Assembly (NCBI GenBank): GCA_002335605.1
Contig: BEDY01000006.1
Coordinates: 868,001-932,000, forward strand
Direction: 5' to 3'
Length of the DNA stretch: 64,000 nt
Source of the DNA: Prillingera fragicola
Lineage: Eukaryota > Basidiomycota > Tremellomycetes > Trichosporonales > Trichosporonaceae
The position numbers and the translations under genes were made by a program. This document shows, one piece after another, positions 29,301 to 42,289 of this stretch. Each line of letters opens with the position of its first letter. Position 1 is the stretch's first letter. The notes below the pieces were generated by a model. That model was not told where the DNA came from, made no database searches, and saw only the letters and a list, made by a program, of their open reading frames with translations.

Positions 29301-31149
29301 GTGCAACCAACCGATGTTCGTCGGCCCACTGGATCCATTCTTGGCTCCACGTATTTGGTTTTGGGATATTACAGGAACTGCGTTGCTGTGGGACCGCAAA
29401 CGTGCATTCGTCTCTTGGGATGTGGTTGGCCCAATAACTACGAGTGTCGCTGCGTTGCTCTGGCATGCAAAGCGAACGGCGTATGAATGGGAGTAGCTGG
29501 TCATGTGGTGTGGTCGAGGAACGGAAAACAGCATCAATGTGTCCTCGTGAGCAAAAACGTGCGTTTATCGATTCCAGGAATTGATCAGATTGCGTGCTGC
29601 TACTGGCTCTGTTCGGTGCTGTGCTCGAAGAGGTGCCGTGCTAGGAGATAGGTGGTTCTAGTCGGTACTTCCTGGGCAGATACCACGATGCTGCACGCAC
29701 GAGTTTGGTTGAACAAAGTGGCAAGTCTGACTGGCTGACAGTCGCCACTCGCACAGCCTGGCGAGTGGCGCAGCTAGTGCATTCAAGCCAACAATGGCAA
29801 GACTGTTGATGACGCAGCGCCAATGCCTGACCAAGTGCGCGTGATCTAGGCTGTGCATCATATGGATAAGCAGAGATAGCAAGCACGTGTAACCGCGACC
29901 TGCACGCTGCCTGCCTATGGGCTTCTCTCCTCAGTGCGATGAGCACGATTCATGTCGAGCAAAGCACATGTGCTCGAAGTGCACGAGCAAGCGACCACGA
30001 CCAATGCAGCACCTCATGTCGCTGGGTCTGGCGAGCAGGTGAAGGAAAGCTAAAGCGCTAGCGTAACGATCGTGTCCCTGTGTGCGTGCAGTCACACGAC
30101 CACACGATGGCAGCAACCAATGATCCGTCGAGCAAGCTGCAAGACCGTCCCATCGTGCAATTGCCTCTAACGCTAGTGCAGAGATTAAAGTGCAAACAAC
30201 TTGCACGTGCATGCGAGCATGCCGGACCGACCGCACCAAGAGACGGGTGTGTCTAGTCGTTTCCGCTCAGCACGCACGTTCGCGAGCAGCACTGCTCACA
30301 CGACCCGGAACGTACCTTTTTCTTACCAGAGATCGCAGAGCCAAGCCGGAACGCGACTGGACGTCAGCGTAGGCGGTGCAGGACGCACGTTTTCGACTCG
30401 ACAGCAGTGGAGATGTGCGGGGTGTCACACGACAAGGGACGCATGTGCGTGTGCGGCGCGGTGCGTCAGTGGGCGCGGTGCGTCAGTGCAGTTCCGAGTC
30501 GTCGTTCCGATACTAGACCGAGAAGAGAGCGGCGCGTGGCGACGTGCCCGAGAAACGTGCTTTTGCATGCGAGAAGAGCGGTGCCCCTCGTGCGTGGTCC
30601 GATTGCGAACGGGGTGTGGTCGTGTGACATCCCGGTAGGTGTTGGTCGCTGTCGTGGATGGTTTGGGTTTGCTGGTGATTGTGCATGTGCGTGCGTGCGT
30701 GAGCATAGTGCCTATGTTAGTGTGAGATCTGTAGGCTGCAAATGGATCACGGTGGCGAGCTGCCACTCGCTACTGGGGAGCTCGTGCGCGCTGCTCGTGT
30801 GACTCGCTGGTCTGCGGAGGGGGATGGTCGCATCAAGACGTGGTAAGACGTGGCAAGACGTGGTTGGGCAGTTCAACGAGATTGCTATCCATGTGTATCG
30901 CTATGCAGGCTGGCGCTGGCTTGCGACAGGAGCTCGTGGCCTGTAGCGTGGCACGAGTCATCCCACGGGGCTCTCTGCCTATGCATGCCCCTTGGACGTG
31001 GTATAGATGTTAGCTGACTGTGAGTAGATGCATGGTGAGACATGATAGTAGCATGGAAAAACGGCGCAAGGGAACAAACGATAGCCACTCCTCGAACAAT
31101 CATCTCCATTCACTCTACTTCTCTCAGTGCTTGTCGTGCAATGCTGTCC

Positions 31150-31345
31150 CCATTGAAAGCAAGACTCCAACTCTCCTGGGCCGACTCTGAAAGCAATCCC
31201 AACTCTGAACGCAACGCTCCTCTTCCAACTGTGAAAGCAACACCGCCTGGGTAACTCTGAAAGCAACCCTGTCTCCCCAGACTCTGAAAGCAATCCGGCC
31301 AACTCTGAAAGCAACTCGTCGACTCTGAAAGCAAGACGCCGTTGA
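31150..31345. repeat. Irregular array of eight ACTCTGAAAGCAA motifs
   Basis: The core CT(C/G)TGAA(A/C)GCAA occurs eight times in about 195 bp, with spacing varying from about 18 to 34 bp and unrelated C-rich spacers between copies. The constant core with variable spacers looks more like a cluster of binding sites or a decayed minisatellite than a simple tandem repeat. Confidence 0.8.
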
Positions 31346-31630
31346 CCAGTCACCCGCCGGCCATACCAGCCCCAATCTTGGCAGAAGGGGCTCCCCGGCG
31401 CTGACCCCCACCGTGATCCGCGACACGGTTCAGCGACACGGTTCCAGCGCACCAGACTCACGTCAGTTGACAATGATGATCGATGACAGCTCCGGCAAGC
31501 GCTCAACGCCTACCACCAAATCTCTCAGTCAGCTGAACAAGCGTTCCGAGTTATCGAAGACCTAAGACCGACTTGTGGAGCAGCACTGTGTAGTCGGTGT
31601 TCCACGCAATGTCGGGGTGCTGGTGTATGG

Positions 31631-32280
31631 GGCGGCGTTGGTTATCAGCTGAGCAGTCGGTGACCTGGGTCTCTGATGGCTTAGAGCATGCAACACCGAG
31701 TCAGTGTCATTCTCTTGCCCACTCCACAGTCTTGCACAGACTTCATTGGAGACGCCATGCTCTCGGAACGGTGTCTGCTGCATGTGAGCCTCGGCGAGCT
31801 GGAATGAGCATCACGTGCGAGAAGCAACACCGAACGCCGTTTCGCTTGCTTCGCCACAGTGTTTCTCGGTGTTCCATGGCGTACAATGGCAACACCTGCA
31901 GAGACATACGGCGGAGATGGGCATGATGAGGACGGCGTTCGTTATCATGTGAACTCTCGGCGAGTTGAAACGAGTACCCGATGGTTCCGAGCAGCAAGAC
32001 CGAACAATATGCCTCTGCAGAGTACAGGAGAGGCATCGGCGTTCCAAGAGCGTGTGCACCCTGCAACAGCGAGTAGAGGATGATCGGAACGGCCTTCCTT
32101 ATCATGTGAGCAAACGGTCGGTCTGTTGATCCCGAGTAAACAATACCAAGCACCGTCGCACGGTGTTGTCAGTTCGTCTGTTATTTCGAACGGCATGTCA
32201 ACGCAACGGCCAAGCATACACTCGGAACGGCGTTCGCAATCACATGAGCAGCATGCCGAAAGACGACCCAAGGTACAAGG
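31631..32280. repeat. Diverged satellite-like array, about 150-bp units, five copies
   Basis: Related units begin at 31631, 31765, 31930, 32086 and 32224 (spacings 134, 165, 156, 138). Each starts with a version of GGAACGGCGTTCGTTATCATG. Most continue with TCGGCGAG-like sequence and, 50-70 bp in, with GAG(C/A)AGCAA(C/G)ACCGAAC-like sequence. The copies are considerably diverged and the last is partial. Recognised by eye; a dot plot would set the true limits. Confidence 0.6.
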
Positions 32281-34171
32281 TCACCTGGCCCACCGGCGCC
32301 GTGTAATGCTCGGTGACACTGACAAAGACCGCCCACCGACGCCGACACGGTCTTGTTTACTCTTGTACGCGGTCTTTGCTGCTGGTGTTGCAGAAACATG
32401 CACGAGCTCTGTTGGCTCCACAGTGTACACTTCCGACAGGGCAGGCTCACATGATCATTGCTCGTGCCGGCGGTAGATGGGCGATGGTCGCTTCACGCCG
32501 CCAAACTCGCGAAACATCGTCGTGAACGTCAGGTAGCTCCGAGCTGCTGAAGCTTGCCCGAGGTAGATGATATCGGCTTGCTCGGAGATACCCCGCAGTA
32601 CAGCGTCACGGGGTGCTGCAGATCGGCTGCAGGCAGCCGCAAAGTTGTCAGAATGGCGAACGACTCGGAACGAGGACCTCGGTAGCCTGTCAAATGAACC
32701 ATGGCTTTCCGAGCCGGCCAGAGTGGGTCCTGAGTCAATTCCTAGGAATCTTGCCAAGGAGGGGGAGGTCGTGCAACCCCCACTCTGTGCGGCAGTATGC
32801 GATGTGCTCGGTCAATTCCCCACCCTCGGTCCTTCATGCTTGCTACAGACTGTCGACGGTCTTCCCCACCCTCTATCGCCGTCACATAACTCTTCATCGC
32901 CGCTACATCCATCTCATCGCCGTCGAAAGCATGCTCATCGCCGTTGGAAAGCACTAATGACCGCCCAGGCGCCACATCCGAGACGATCGGCCCGTAGACG
33001 CCGCAGGGTCGGGTCGGCGTATCGGATTTGGACACCTACCCCGCATTCCAGTATCCACAATCTTGTTTACAACGCTCTTGACGTATTGATGCGTCACGGT
33101 CGCACGCTAGACTGCTGCCTCGGAACTTGTACACGAGGTCCGAGGCGTACGGAGCGATAGGCGGCGCAGAAGCGCACATGGGTAGTTCGGCGGGTCGGTC
33201 CTTGGTCCTACCCCGCATTTACCTGCAAACTCGGAGCTAGTATCGGCGCCAAACGACCGAGGTCACCGTCAGGAGAGTTGACGGCGGCGATAGACTTTGG
33301 AGCAGCGGCGATGAGACGCACGACAACGGTGTTTGAAAGTCTGTCAACGGCGATGAGGAGGTGTGAACGGTCATGAATGGGTGCGGTGGCCGCCGCTGGT
33401 CGCATTTCCGAGTGAGCAGATCGGGTCGGCACGAGTCTCGGCGACGATGGGCGGCGCTGCTAGAGTGGTGCGCTCCACTTGTGCGGGGTATCGGACGGTT
33501 ATCCGAGGGTGGTATAGCCTGTTACGTTTTGGTGAGACTGATACTGACGTAGCAATGCAGATGAGGTCTGGAAGGTGAGGCATGCAGATGGAATGGAATA
33601 ATGCAGTGGTGGAGGTGGCACTGTGGCGATTTGCGAAACAAACAAACAATCTCCTCATCACCATGGTGTCCCCCGTCACTGCATCTCACTATGACTGATC
33701 AACCCATTCATGCATATGTGATGTGAATGAATATTTCTTGTCAGATGGCCTACCGCTCCGTTTACACTCGTCAGCTCAGCTCCGCCGACGTCGCCTCACT
33801 CCAACTGAGTACTGCTTCGCTCAACTCGCACAACTCGCCCCTCACAATCAGCGCATCCTATCGCCCCACAAACTGCCTCTCCTTACTCCACACTATCTCC
33901 CCAGACTCCACACTTACGCGTACTCGAGCCTATTGACATGCCTTGTTGTCCCACGTCGGAAAGTCTATTGCCATGCATTGCTGTCCCACTTCGGAGAGAC
34001 CGACGCACAAACTACGAGTCCGGCAACCGCCAAGCAACGCCAAAGTCCCACTGTACAGAGCACAGTATCGACTCGCTAAGCCCGGCAGACCCACTGTGGG
34101 CACTGTCCCACCAACCCAAACTCCTCATCCAACGTGCATGCTCCACTCGTAAGTGGTAGCCCGTTCAGCGC

Positions 34172-34255
34172 TCGGTGTTAGAGTCCCCCTTGACCTTATC
34201 CAACGGTGTTAGACCTGCCATGCCATTATCCAGCGGTGTTAGACCTGCCATGATG
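34172..34255. repeat. 30-bp direct repeat
   Basis: TTATCCA(A/G)CGGTGTTAGACC units lie at 34196 and 34226 with near identity over 30 bp. A partial third copy (CGGTGTTAGAG) lies just upstream. Confidence 0.8.
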
Positions 34256-35684
34256 ACTTGGACGTCATCTCCGTCGCGGCCTTTAGCACTCCGGATCGGC
34301 TTCACTCTACATCCGCCTCCTAACCCACTCCGAGGTCTAGCTGACAACCGGAACAGCCATAAACATTATCAGAACACCCGGAACGGGCGGCCAATATCTC
34401 GGCGGACAGGACGGAGTGGGTCCCGGCGTCTTGATTTCTCGTCACCAGCGCTAAGAGGCAGGGCGCGCGGTTAGACCCTCATCAAGTGTCGGTGGTGTCG
34501 GTCCTGTCGCGCCGAACGTTAGGACGACTATCGCCGGATGGGGTCTTGTTTTGAGCATGGGGGGTAGTCACCTTGGGAATGTTGCGCCGAAACTCACTCT
34601 GTTAGATGGATGTGCGAGATCCGGCGTAAAGGCGGCGCTCGTTGGGCTACGATGACATCCGAGAGGTGGTGAGGCAACACGTGTTGGCATTGGCGATCTC
34701 GCCAGTGGTCGGTCCGAGTGGGTGATGGTGGTTGGCTGAGAGAGTCGCGTCGGCTGCTTCGGCGGTAGTGGCCTCCACCCCCACATTGTGTCCAGTGGGT
34801 GCGGGGTATCGCGCGGTACTCTGCGGGACGGCGCTGAGCAGTGGGCTGAGCAGGAGGAAGTGGGTGTGGGTTGGGAAGCCGGAGGAGAGTGGTTGGGAGC
34901 AAGAGGGGAGTTAGAGATGGTGCCTTGATTGTCCAGCTGAGCGTGGCAGGTCCCGATATCCACTTCTATGTTGCATTCGCTTCAACTCCGAGCATATGGT
35001 GTGATCAGGCATGGATGATTGGGAACTATGGGAGGTTGTCTGCATCCGGCCGGAGACAGACAAGCATACATGATCACCTGTCCAGCTGGAACGACGATGC
35101 GTCGTCGGTCCGTTCGGCTCGTGAGGGGTTTGTCTGCCTCTAACACCGTGTCGCCGGCCTTGAGACTGCAATCAGGGAGGCGATAGAGCGTCTCTGTAAT
35201 GCGCAGTAGGCTTGGCGCTCTACGTTGGTAATGATCATAGTTCTGCTACTAGGAGGATACGCAATAACCCACCTCCTGCCACCTGGACGTCTGTTCCTTC
35301 CTGCCTTCCTCCATCCCTCCAGCCCCTCGCACGCGAGGCAGGCAGCTGTAGACGAAAGCAACAACTTAGCGACCAGTTGAGCGGGATAAACAAAGCACTC
35401 ACAAAGCCGGGGCAATTGCCGGCGGCACTGACGACGCGTGCCAAGAATCGTCGTCGTCGTGTCTGTTCCTGGTCCGGAGCGGCCCGTAACGCGCGTTGGG
35501 ACCTAGGTTTGCGGAGGCGAGCTCGGAGGTGGGCATCGCTCCCAGAATCGTGGACATCGCTCCGAAAATCAGAACTGGAGACGCGTATACTACGGCCCGG
35601 AGTTGGTTGATGGGAGGCAACAGTACGGGCAGACGGGGTAGAGACCATCGGACCGGTCGCAATCGCTGGAGTGATCGTCAAAAC

Positions 35685-35740
35685 TCGACAGTTCATCGTT
35701 CCGGAGAAGGAGTTGACAATTCATCGTTCCGGAGAAGGAG
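35685..35740. repeat. 28-bp tandem duplication
   Basis: Two adjacent 28-bp copies ending in TTCATCGTTCCGGAGAAGGA begin at 35685 and 35713 and differ at only two positions. Such near identity, compared with the older arrays nearby, implies a recent duplication. Confidence 0.85.
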
Positions 35741-37009
35741 AGATGTGTCGAGGAATCGTGATCAGCTCATCGCTGTGACTAAGTCATTCTTGTCGACGTC
35801 GGTGTGGTCAGGCTAATGGCCGGGCACATGGATATCCACTCATCCGGGATAGCCCCGAGTGATCAACACTTCTGTCCGCAGTACTACACCTCCGATCTCT
35901 GAGGATCTGAGGCCGCTGCGCTTGCTCCACGCAAACAGTAGTGAACCGTCATCAGTCCGGGTTGCATGCTTGGTTGCATGTAGATCACCCGCATAACTGG
36001 CCCAAGCCAATGGACAATCTCTTATCAGCGAAGAGGCCAAGCCTGGGCCCACTCCACTGCTCCGGTGAGCTCCACAATCACAACGACCCAATGGCCAGGA
36101 GGTTGTCATTCTTCAGCTCTGATGCACATCGCCATGACTCGGTGCCCAGAGTGGATTGGATATCACACTATCTCATGTTACCTATTGGACAGCAACTAGC
36201 CGAGTCAACTCGGCGGAGTCCATCAAGCGGACTTGTATCACGCCGACGACGGCAGCGGCGACGGCGCGCCCGACGTCCGTCGCTCCGTGATGACTTGGCG
36301 GGCCCTGCGTCAGTGTCGGTCATGGCCTATCTGCAACGACTGTCGTCGGGGTTGTCCTATCAAGGCCTGTGATAGACGACTATTGGTGCGGTTAGTTCTG
36401 TGGAGCTATGACGACTAGTTTGCAAACCACGACGCGCAATGACCAGCAGGGGCATGACGATGGTGAGGCCGTGTCCAATGACCAGCGAACGGTGCTCCTC
36501 TCTCCAACTCGTAGCAGAAGGCCATTGGACCCACAGCTCGTCTCCATGCCATATCGCTATCACGTACTGCGCCATGACGCTGCCACACGCCACCACAACG
36601 TCTTTATCTCGTCTCTTGAGCACTAACAATCGCTGCGTAACCATATGCTGATCCCCGTGGAGCACCTATCGCAAAACGCCAATCAACCCCGTCCGACTAT
36701 CGCCAGCTCGGCGGGGCACTGGTCCCCGCTCGACCCCCCAATGAATGGGTGCCCGGCCCCGCAGTGGCCAATGGAGCTCCGCTGCCAATCTCCTCACGGC
36801 GTGCGGGGCTGGTAGTCCTATCTCTTCTGGATTGACTACTCCGTGACTCGTGCTCATGCACTACCTTAGCATGGGTCCATGAGCGGACGATAGCGATTGT
36901 GAGAACGATACCGCTGCACCACGACTCCCAACAGTGGAGAAACTAACCTGCATCCGTACAAACCAATGATTCTACCCCAGTATCGCCCGTGGGCCGACAT
37001 GTACAACCG

Positions 37010-38098
37010 CTAAACCGTCAACTCGACCTTTTCTCCATCCTCGTCCGGCTTGCCCATCTTGACACTAGCGCACGGCACGCCGAGGTCCATGATGATGCTA
37101 AACAGCGTCGAGCCGAGGGTAGCCTTGTCGTCGCGGCAGATCCCGCATGGCCCACCTTGCTTGTCGCAGAGCCACTCCTGAATCGTGGCCGCAGTAATAG
37201 GCTGGGTGGCGCTGGTTGCCAGCTCGCCAATACGGTCGAGACGCTGCGGCGAGTCGAGCAGCTGCACCGCACCGAGCTTGACGCCAGGATGCGCCTCGAC
37301 GTAGTGGTTGGAGTGCAGCACGGCCTTGCCGCAGGGCACAGCGGTGGTGCGCACCTCGACAAGATCCCTGTAGCTCACTTCGAGGCCGATAGCCTCGTTC
37401 TTGTCCGCGACCAGCAGATGACCGGCGGCAGCGACGCCGACACCCTTGAGCTTGTCGACGACGAACCGCGCGCCGCCACCCGAGGACCAGTCGAGCACCG
37501 CCCGCATGGCCAGGTGCACCGGGAGGCGGTCGTGGGCTACCCCCAGCGCCGCGATGGCGTTGAGGGTCACGCCGACGCCGGCGCTGCTGAAGCCAATCTT
37601 GCCAATGATGCCAGCTTCCGTCATCATGCACAGGGTCGGCGCGTCGGCGCCCCGGATAGTCAGGTTGATAATGTTCGGCCCCTGGGCGGTCTTCCAGTCC
37701 CAGTTCTGTGCGAGGAGGCCCGGTGCGCCCGTCGTGTGCATGCTGAGAGCCGTGCAGCCGTCGGCCATTAGGCCGTAGGCTACTTCTGTGCGGACGTTGA
37801 GGGCGAGAATGTGCTCGAGGGGGAGGTTGACGGCGTCTGCGAGGCCTGGCTTGTCAGTCGTGTGTTGCTCGGAGAGAGGCGTACCCTGCATTTCCTCGAC
37901 GTATTGAGAGTAGTTTTTCTCCAAAAAGGGCAGCCACTTCTGCGCCTCGATACAGACTGCATCCCAAGACAGCTTGGCCGTGTCCTGGAAGAACTGCTGG
38001 TAGAAGGCGATTGAGCCGTGGACCTTCTCGGCTGCCTGGGAGCCGTGCTGCTGCCCAATCTCGTAGGGTGTGCCAGAGCAGGTTACGCGGAGGAGCAT
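37010..38098 (-). CDS. Acyl-CoA:6-aminopenicillanate acyltransferase-like Ntn hydrolase (peptidase C45 family)
   Basis: Family members are self-cleaving N-terminal nucleophile enzymes that acylate or deacylate small amides; the founding member makes penicillin in Penicillium. Two exons, 38098-37885 and 37845-37010, are separated by a 39-nt in-frame intron. Removing it restores EMQGLADAVNLPLEHILALN and gives about 349 residues, the usual length. The Gly-Cys self-cleavage site is seen in GLMADGCTALSM (Cys near 102, matching the position in the Penicillium enzyme). LLAQNWDWK, the substrate-pocket strand SSAGVGVTLNAIAALG and the late LGSTLFSIIMDLG motif also fit the family. The C-terminus (VELTV) is not a peroxisomal PTS1 signal. 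No other penicillin-pathway gene is nearby, so penicillin synthesis is not implied. It is the only gene in the 26.7-kb desert. Confidence 0.9.
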   Translation of the reverse strand: MLLRVTCSGTPYEIGQQHGSQAAEKVHGSIAFYQQFFQDTAKLSWDAVCIEAQKWLPFLEKNYSQYVEEMQGTPLSEQHTTDKPGLADAVNLPLEHILALNVRTEVAYGLMADGCTALSMHTTGAPGLLAQNWDWKTAQGPNIINLTIRGADAPTLCMMTEAGIIGKIGFSSAGVGVTLNAIAALGVAHDRLPVHLAMRAVLDWSSGGGARFVVDKLKGVGVAAAGHLLVADKNEAIGLEVSYRDLVEVRTTAVPCGKAVLHSNHYVEAHPGVKLGAVQLLDSPQRLDRIGELATSATQPITAATIQEWLCDKQGGPCGICRDDKATLGSTLFSIIMDLGVPCASVKMGKPDEDGEKVELTV

Positions 38099-41000
38099 TG
38101 TGAGTGGGTTGGGTCAGTGGTGTTTGCTGTGTGAGGGGAGGCTGAGCTGCAGGAGGAGGAGGAGTGCCCAAGGTGTGGTGGATATGTAGATGAGATGGAA
38201 GTGTCCACGTCAAGTGGGCATGTCGGAGCTGGCCGAGCCGGGTAATCCTGGATAAACTAGAAATGTGGAGCATTCTCAATGACGCGACTGACTTTGTGAA
38301 CATTGTGCGACGATGGTGTTGATGCAGTGCATAGAACCGTGCGCAGAGAGGTACAGCATGTCGTCGAGACGGTACGGTTGACACGTCAGTGCGAATCAGA
38401 GTGCAAAGTTGTTGAGAGAGGAGGTCTGTCGTCCAGTGAACTCTGCGGCGTGGCACAATGGTGTCACCTTTCACGCCGCCTAGAACCGTGACTGCGACGT
38501 TGCTGCAAGCGATGAGAACATGAGAGGAATACTGTCCCGCCGGCCTGACTGTGAAAGAGTAGATGAAGGAAGGCCTTGGTGTTCCGCTGGAGTAGCGTTC
38601 TCCCGCGGAACTCAACCAGCTGCCAATTCTTTGCTGCCCACAGGCTACGCAAGTTCCTGCCGAGCAGTCATCTCCACGTCAAGGCATTCAACTCAGAGAG
38701 CCACTGCAGTACGTCAGCAACTCGCCGACGAGCATGTCAGCACGGCAAGCAGCACACAGCTCGTCGGTAACGAGTCCGTGCTACGTCCGTCTCATCCCAG
38801 AGTGCTCCGAGAATGAGCAGCTAGTCATCCAAGCTGACTACTCGCCGGCAACTGGATGTCCCAGTAACACGCAAACACGGCGAGAACAATACCCACGTCC
38901 GTGCCCCGGCTTCACCGTCGGCGACTTGGCGCATCCGAACCCACGCATCCACTCAAACAAAGCGTGCACAAGAGCGGATAAGCAGCCCCGCCGTTCTGTA
39001 CCCACCGCATCGAACGCTCGCCGGTTATGCAATCAGATCTCACCGAGATCAGATAATCAACAAAGACACCCACGTCGTCGTTCGCACCGTTAACGACGGC
39101 GCGGGCTGCGCTCACTGGCGCGTCTACCTCGGCTTCGGCCTCTTGCGATGGTCCGGGGGCTTATCTGATCGCCAGCGCGCGCCACCGCGTGAGCCGGGAT
39201 ACACAGCGACGGGTCTTGTCCAATGCTCTGTGCCGGAGGAGTGCGAGACACCTCCGCTGCGGCTGTCGAACCTGTGTAGACGGCTTTCATTGTGTGCATA
39301 TCTGATCTTACGCTGCGCGTATCTCGCCAGCAGTTGCGTACGGCCGTAGAGGCGCGCGTGGTTGTAACAAGATTCCGAGTGCCGAGTGATCCCGGTTTGG
39401 CCGGTCTCCTTGCCGGACTGAGTGAGCTGCGTCTTCTTGTGCAATATGCAGACGCTTGTTGCGTGTATGCTTCAGGTCATGCTTATGCCGAGGGACCTCG
39501 TGCTACCATTGGTGCGAGCGATATCGTCTATTGACCAACTGGTATTTTCAAAGTCACGGATTAACCGGCATGTTGCGCGGATTTGCTGACTGCAGCGAAC
39601 TAATCGTATCGCCCCATGCCAGCCATGCTGCAGCATACCCAATGCCGGGATCCCCGGGATGCATTCTCGCTACTGTCGAGTAAACTCGAGTCAATCACTA
39701 GCTCGGCACATGGTCCAAGGCCATATGGGTCACCTCGCACCGCCGGCACCGCCAAGCAGCGCTCAACGACCGCTCACCTCATGGCCCACTCAGTCGGAAC
39801 ACGCAGACTGCCGTCGTGTCGGTCATGCCCACTGGGATCGTATACTAACGCGCCAACCACACATCGACACGAGCGGCCGCGCGGTCGCATCGTACACGAC
39901 AGTCGCACCCGCCATGTGGGCTATCGGTGCAAATATTTCGCCGACTCCTAAACCCCACTAGCAAGCCAACGTGTAGGCGGCGCCAACCGCGCCATCGCAG
40001 CTTCCGACAGCATGCATGCAGGATATGTCGCCGGACGCGCCGGGATCGGGATCTGCGCGCCGAAGCCGCCGGTTCGTGCACATGTGGACACTGACATGTG
40101 CGCCTGGGCTTGGCAGTGCGGATTTGGCATCTGCGGGTGGGATGTGGCCAACAAACTCGTCTCCACGTCGGTTGCTTGGCCGTGTGGGCTAGGCGGCGCG
40201 TGGGCCGGTGCGGACTGGGCGGGGAGGAGCGCTCGGCGCGCTCGGTGGGTCAGTGTCGGTTGTGTCGCTTGGAGGTCGCTTTCGCTACGGCGGTCCGGGG
40301 TGGCGGCGGGGATGTCGAGGATGTTGCAGTCCGGCCAAACCGGCATGTTTGCAAATATGTTGCTGACCGCATGCACACCATGTGGAGCTTACTGCCAGGC
40401 CATACGATGCACCCAACCTCGCTCCCAACAACATGCGGTACCAGCTTGAGAGCAACATGCATACCACACTCCATTTCCGCGGCTTTTCCGACCTGCTGGA
40501 CATGGAGGCTGCCCAGGCGCTGGTTAGATGGTTGCCACATGGTCCAGTAGTGCAAGCGTGGTGGCATCTACGTTCCTAACAGTTATTCCAGGTCTGTGCC
40601 TCTATGGTTCCTCTACTGCAAACGAGATCTACACGGGCTCTCCTTGATTAGTTGGCGACAGTCGAGTCGCATGTGGCATGCATGCTTGGCTCGAGCTAGG
40701 CGAGGGAAGCGATACGGCCCATGCTGGTCCACTCGGCCTCGTTGACCACCGGCCAGTTGCCCGCCGAATTGTTTACTCGTCGGCGCATGAAGCCGCTCCA
40801 TTCGCACCGACTTGGCTTGTGTTCTGCTCCACACTCGACACGATGCTACTCACTCCGCCGCACCGTGGGTCCGCCATTGGTTCGTCCGGGCCGTTAGCGA
40901 AGCGATTGGAGTTTCGCAAGCTTAGCTCGCCAGCATCTGAGTAGCTGTATCTGCACAGCGTCATTAGTAACCGCTCGAATGCGCTAGGAGTATGCTCGAT

Positions 41001-42289
41001 ATAACCTCGCCAGGACGTAGAGCGGTCTGCGTCGTAACGAGTGGATCGCATGGAAGTCGTGAGGTACAGCTGGTCATAGTGGATCTTATCCGCGGTGTCG
41101 CGCGGACCGAGTCACCCCCACGGCCCATATGGTGGGTAGGTAGCACCCACCACACCCACCTTGCATGGCTCAGCACCCACCACAGAGTGAACCACCCCCA
41201 CTGCAGATCGGCGGTGCGGCTAGATAGCGAGCGTCATGGACGGCACGAAGCGGCTATGGACGCTATGGACGCTGGGCCGTGTCACTTCACCGTGTCCAGA
41301 TGTCAACAAACCCGTAGCCGAGATTGTGGAGCTCGTCGTCATGGCCAAGGCGCATGGCCCAACCCACATGTCCACTGACGCAGAGCCGCCGGCGACAACC
41401 GCTGCATAGTGGACTCCACGGAGATCGCCATTGTCGCCGGGTCAGCGCGCTCCACGGCTCGAGCGGTAACCACAGCTCGTCACTGCCGCGGCGCCGCGGC
41501 GTGCAGCGTTCCGTCGCCGGTATCTCTCGGGTCCTCCAGTTGCCCGGCCATCGTCAGTAAACACGGCGCCTAGTGTCGGTCGGGCAATGGCCGTTCCTCG
41601 GATCTTGCCAGTGCCGCGGTGCATGGCACCTGACGCGGACAATGACGCTTATCGGGCCTCGGTCCTTGTCCGTGGCGATCACCGTCGTCTAACCCATGCC
41701 AGCAGAGATGTTGACACGGCATGGCTAATCGGCTTTCCATCTCGGCTCGAGGAAAGATGCAAGCGCTGGGCTGGACTTGCTCTGCCAAGCGCCGCGGAGC
41801 ATCATCACATGGTGATTAAAGCATCTAGACTTTGGAGTCGACTCCAACTAGCGGTTTAATCTGATTAAAGTTTTGACTGGTATCGATTGCAATTATCAGC
41901 ACCCGTGTCAACACCTACCTACATACAACCATTGTGACAGCTGCAGCTAGCCGACTTGTCATGGGTGCTAGCGCACGCATTTCCGGGATTCCGTGTCCGA
42001 GTGTCGGGTGGGACTTGCCCTCGCCTTGGATGACGACCTGCAGTGACGCGGTGCCGCGATATGCGTCTGGCTCGTCGGCCTTGAGTTCGCCGATGGCTAG
42101 AACATGACGCACAAGCACCACTCCTGACACAGAGATTGTGGACTCCGAATACCACAGTCGGTAGCCGAGTTTCTATTGACAAGGCTCACCCACTGGTCTG
42201 TGCGGTTGTCGCCGTCTCCGTCGTAGTCGTCATAGTTCAACAGCACCACATGATGCCGACGATAACACTTGACGCCTACTGAGCACGGG

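Larger units (their letters stand above)
24620..37009. other. Gene desert, left arm (12.4 kb)
   Basis: No gene can be supported here. Open frames are short, occur equally on both strands, and carry no domain motif, splice logic or codon pattern like the flanking genes. I found no reverse transcriptase, integrase or transposase motif and no clear long terminal repeats. What is present: a 71-bp tandem duplication at 26186-26327, GGGTG-rich DNA at 27160-27240, an irregular GAAAGCAA array at 31150-31345, a diverged satellite of about 150 bp at 31631-32280, and short duplications at 34172-34255 and 35685-35740. The rest looks like unique, non-coding DNA. Confidence 0.6.

Noticed and set aside
36233..36418. 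Cys-rich peptide CNDCRRGCPIKACD, resembling a Zn2Cys6 cluster fragment
   Set aside because: Cysteine spacing does not fit the Zn2Cys6 pattern and there is no continuing gene.
36989..37771. 260-residue plus-strand frame opposite the acyltransferase-like gene
   Set aside because: It is the antisense shadow of the conserved enzyme and has no motif of its own.
41130..41151. GGTGGGT...ACCCACC hairpin
   Set aside because: Short stem in simple-sequence DNA; could arise by chance and no gene end is near.
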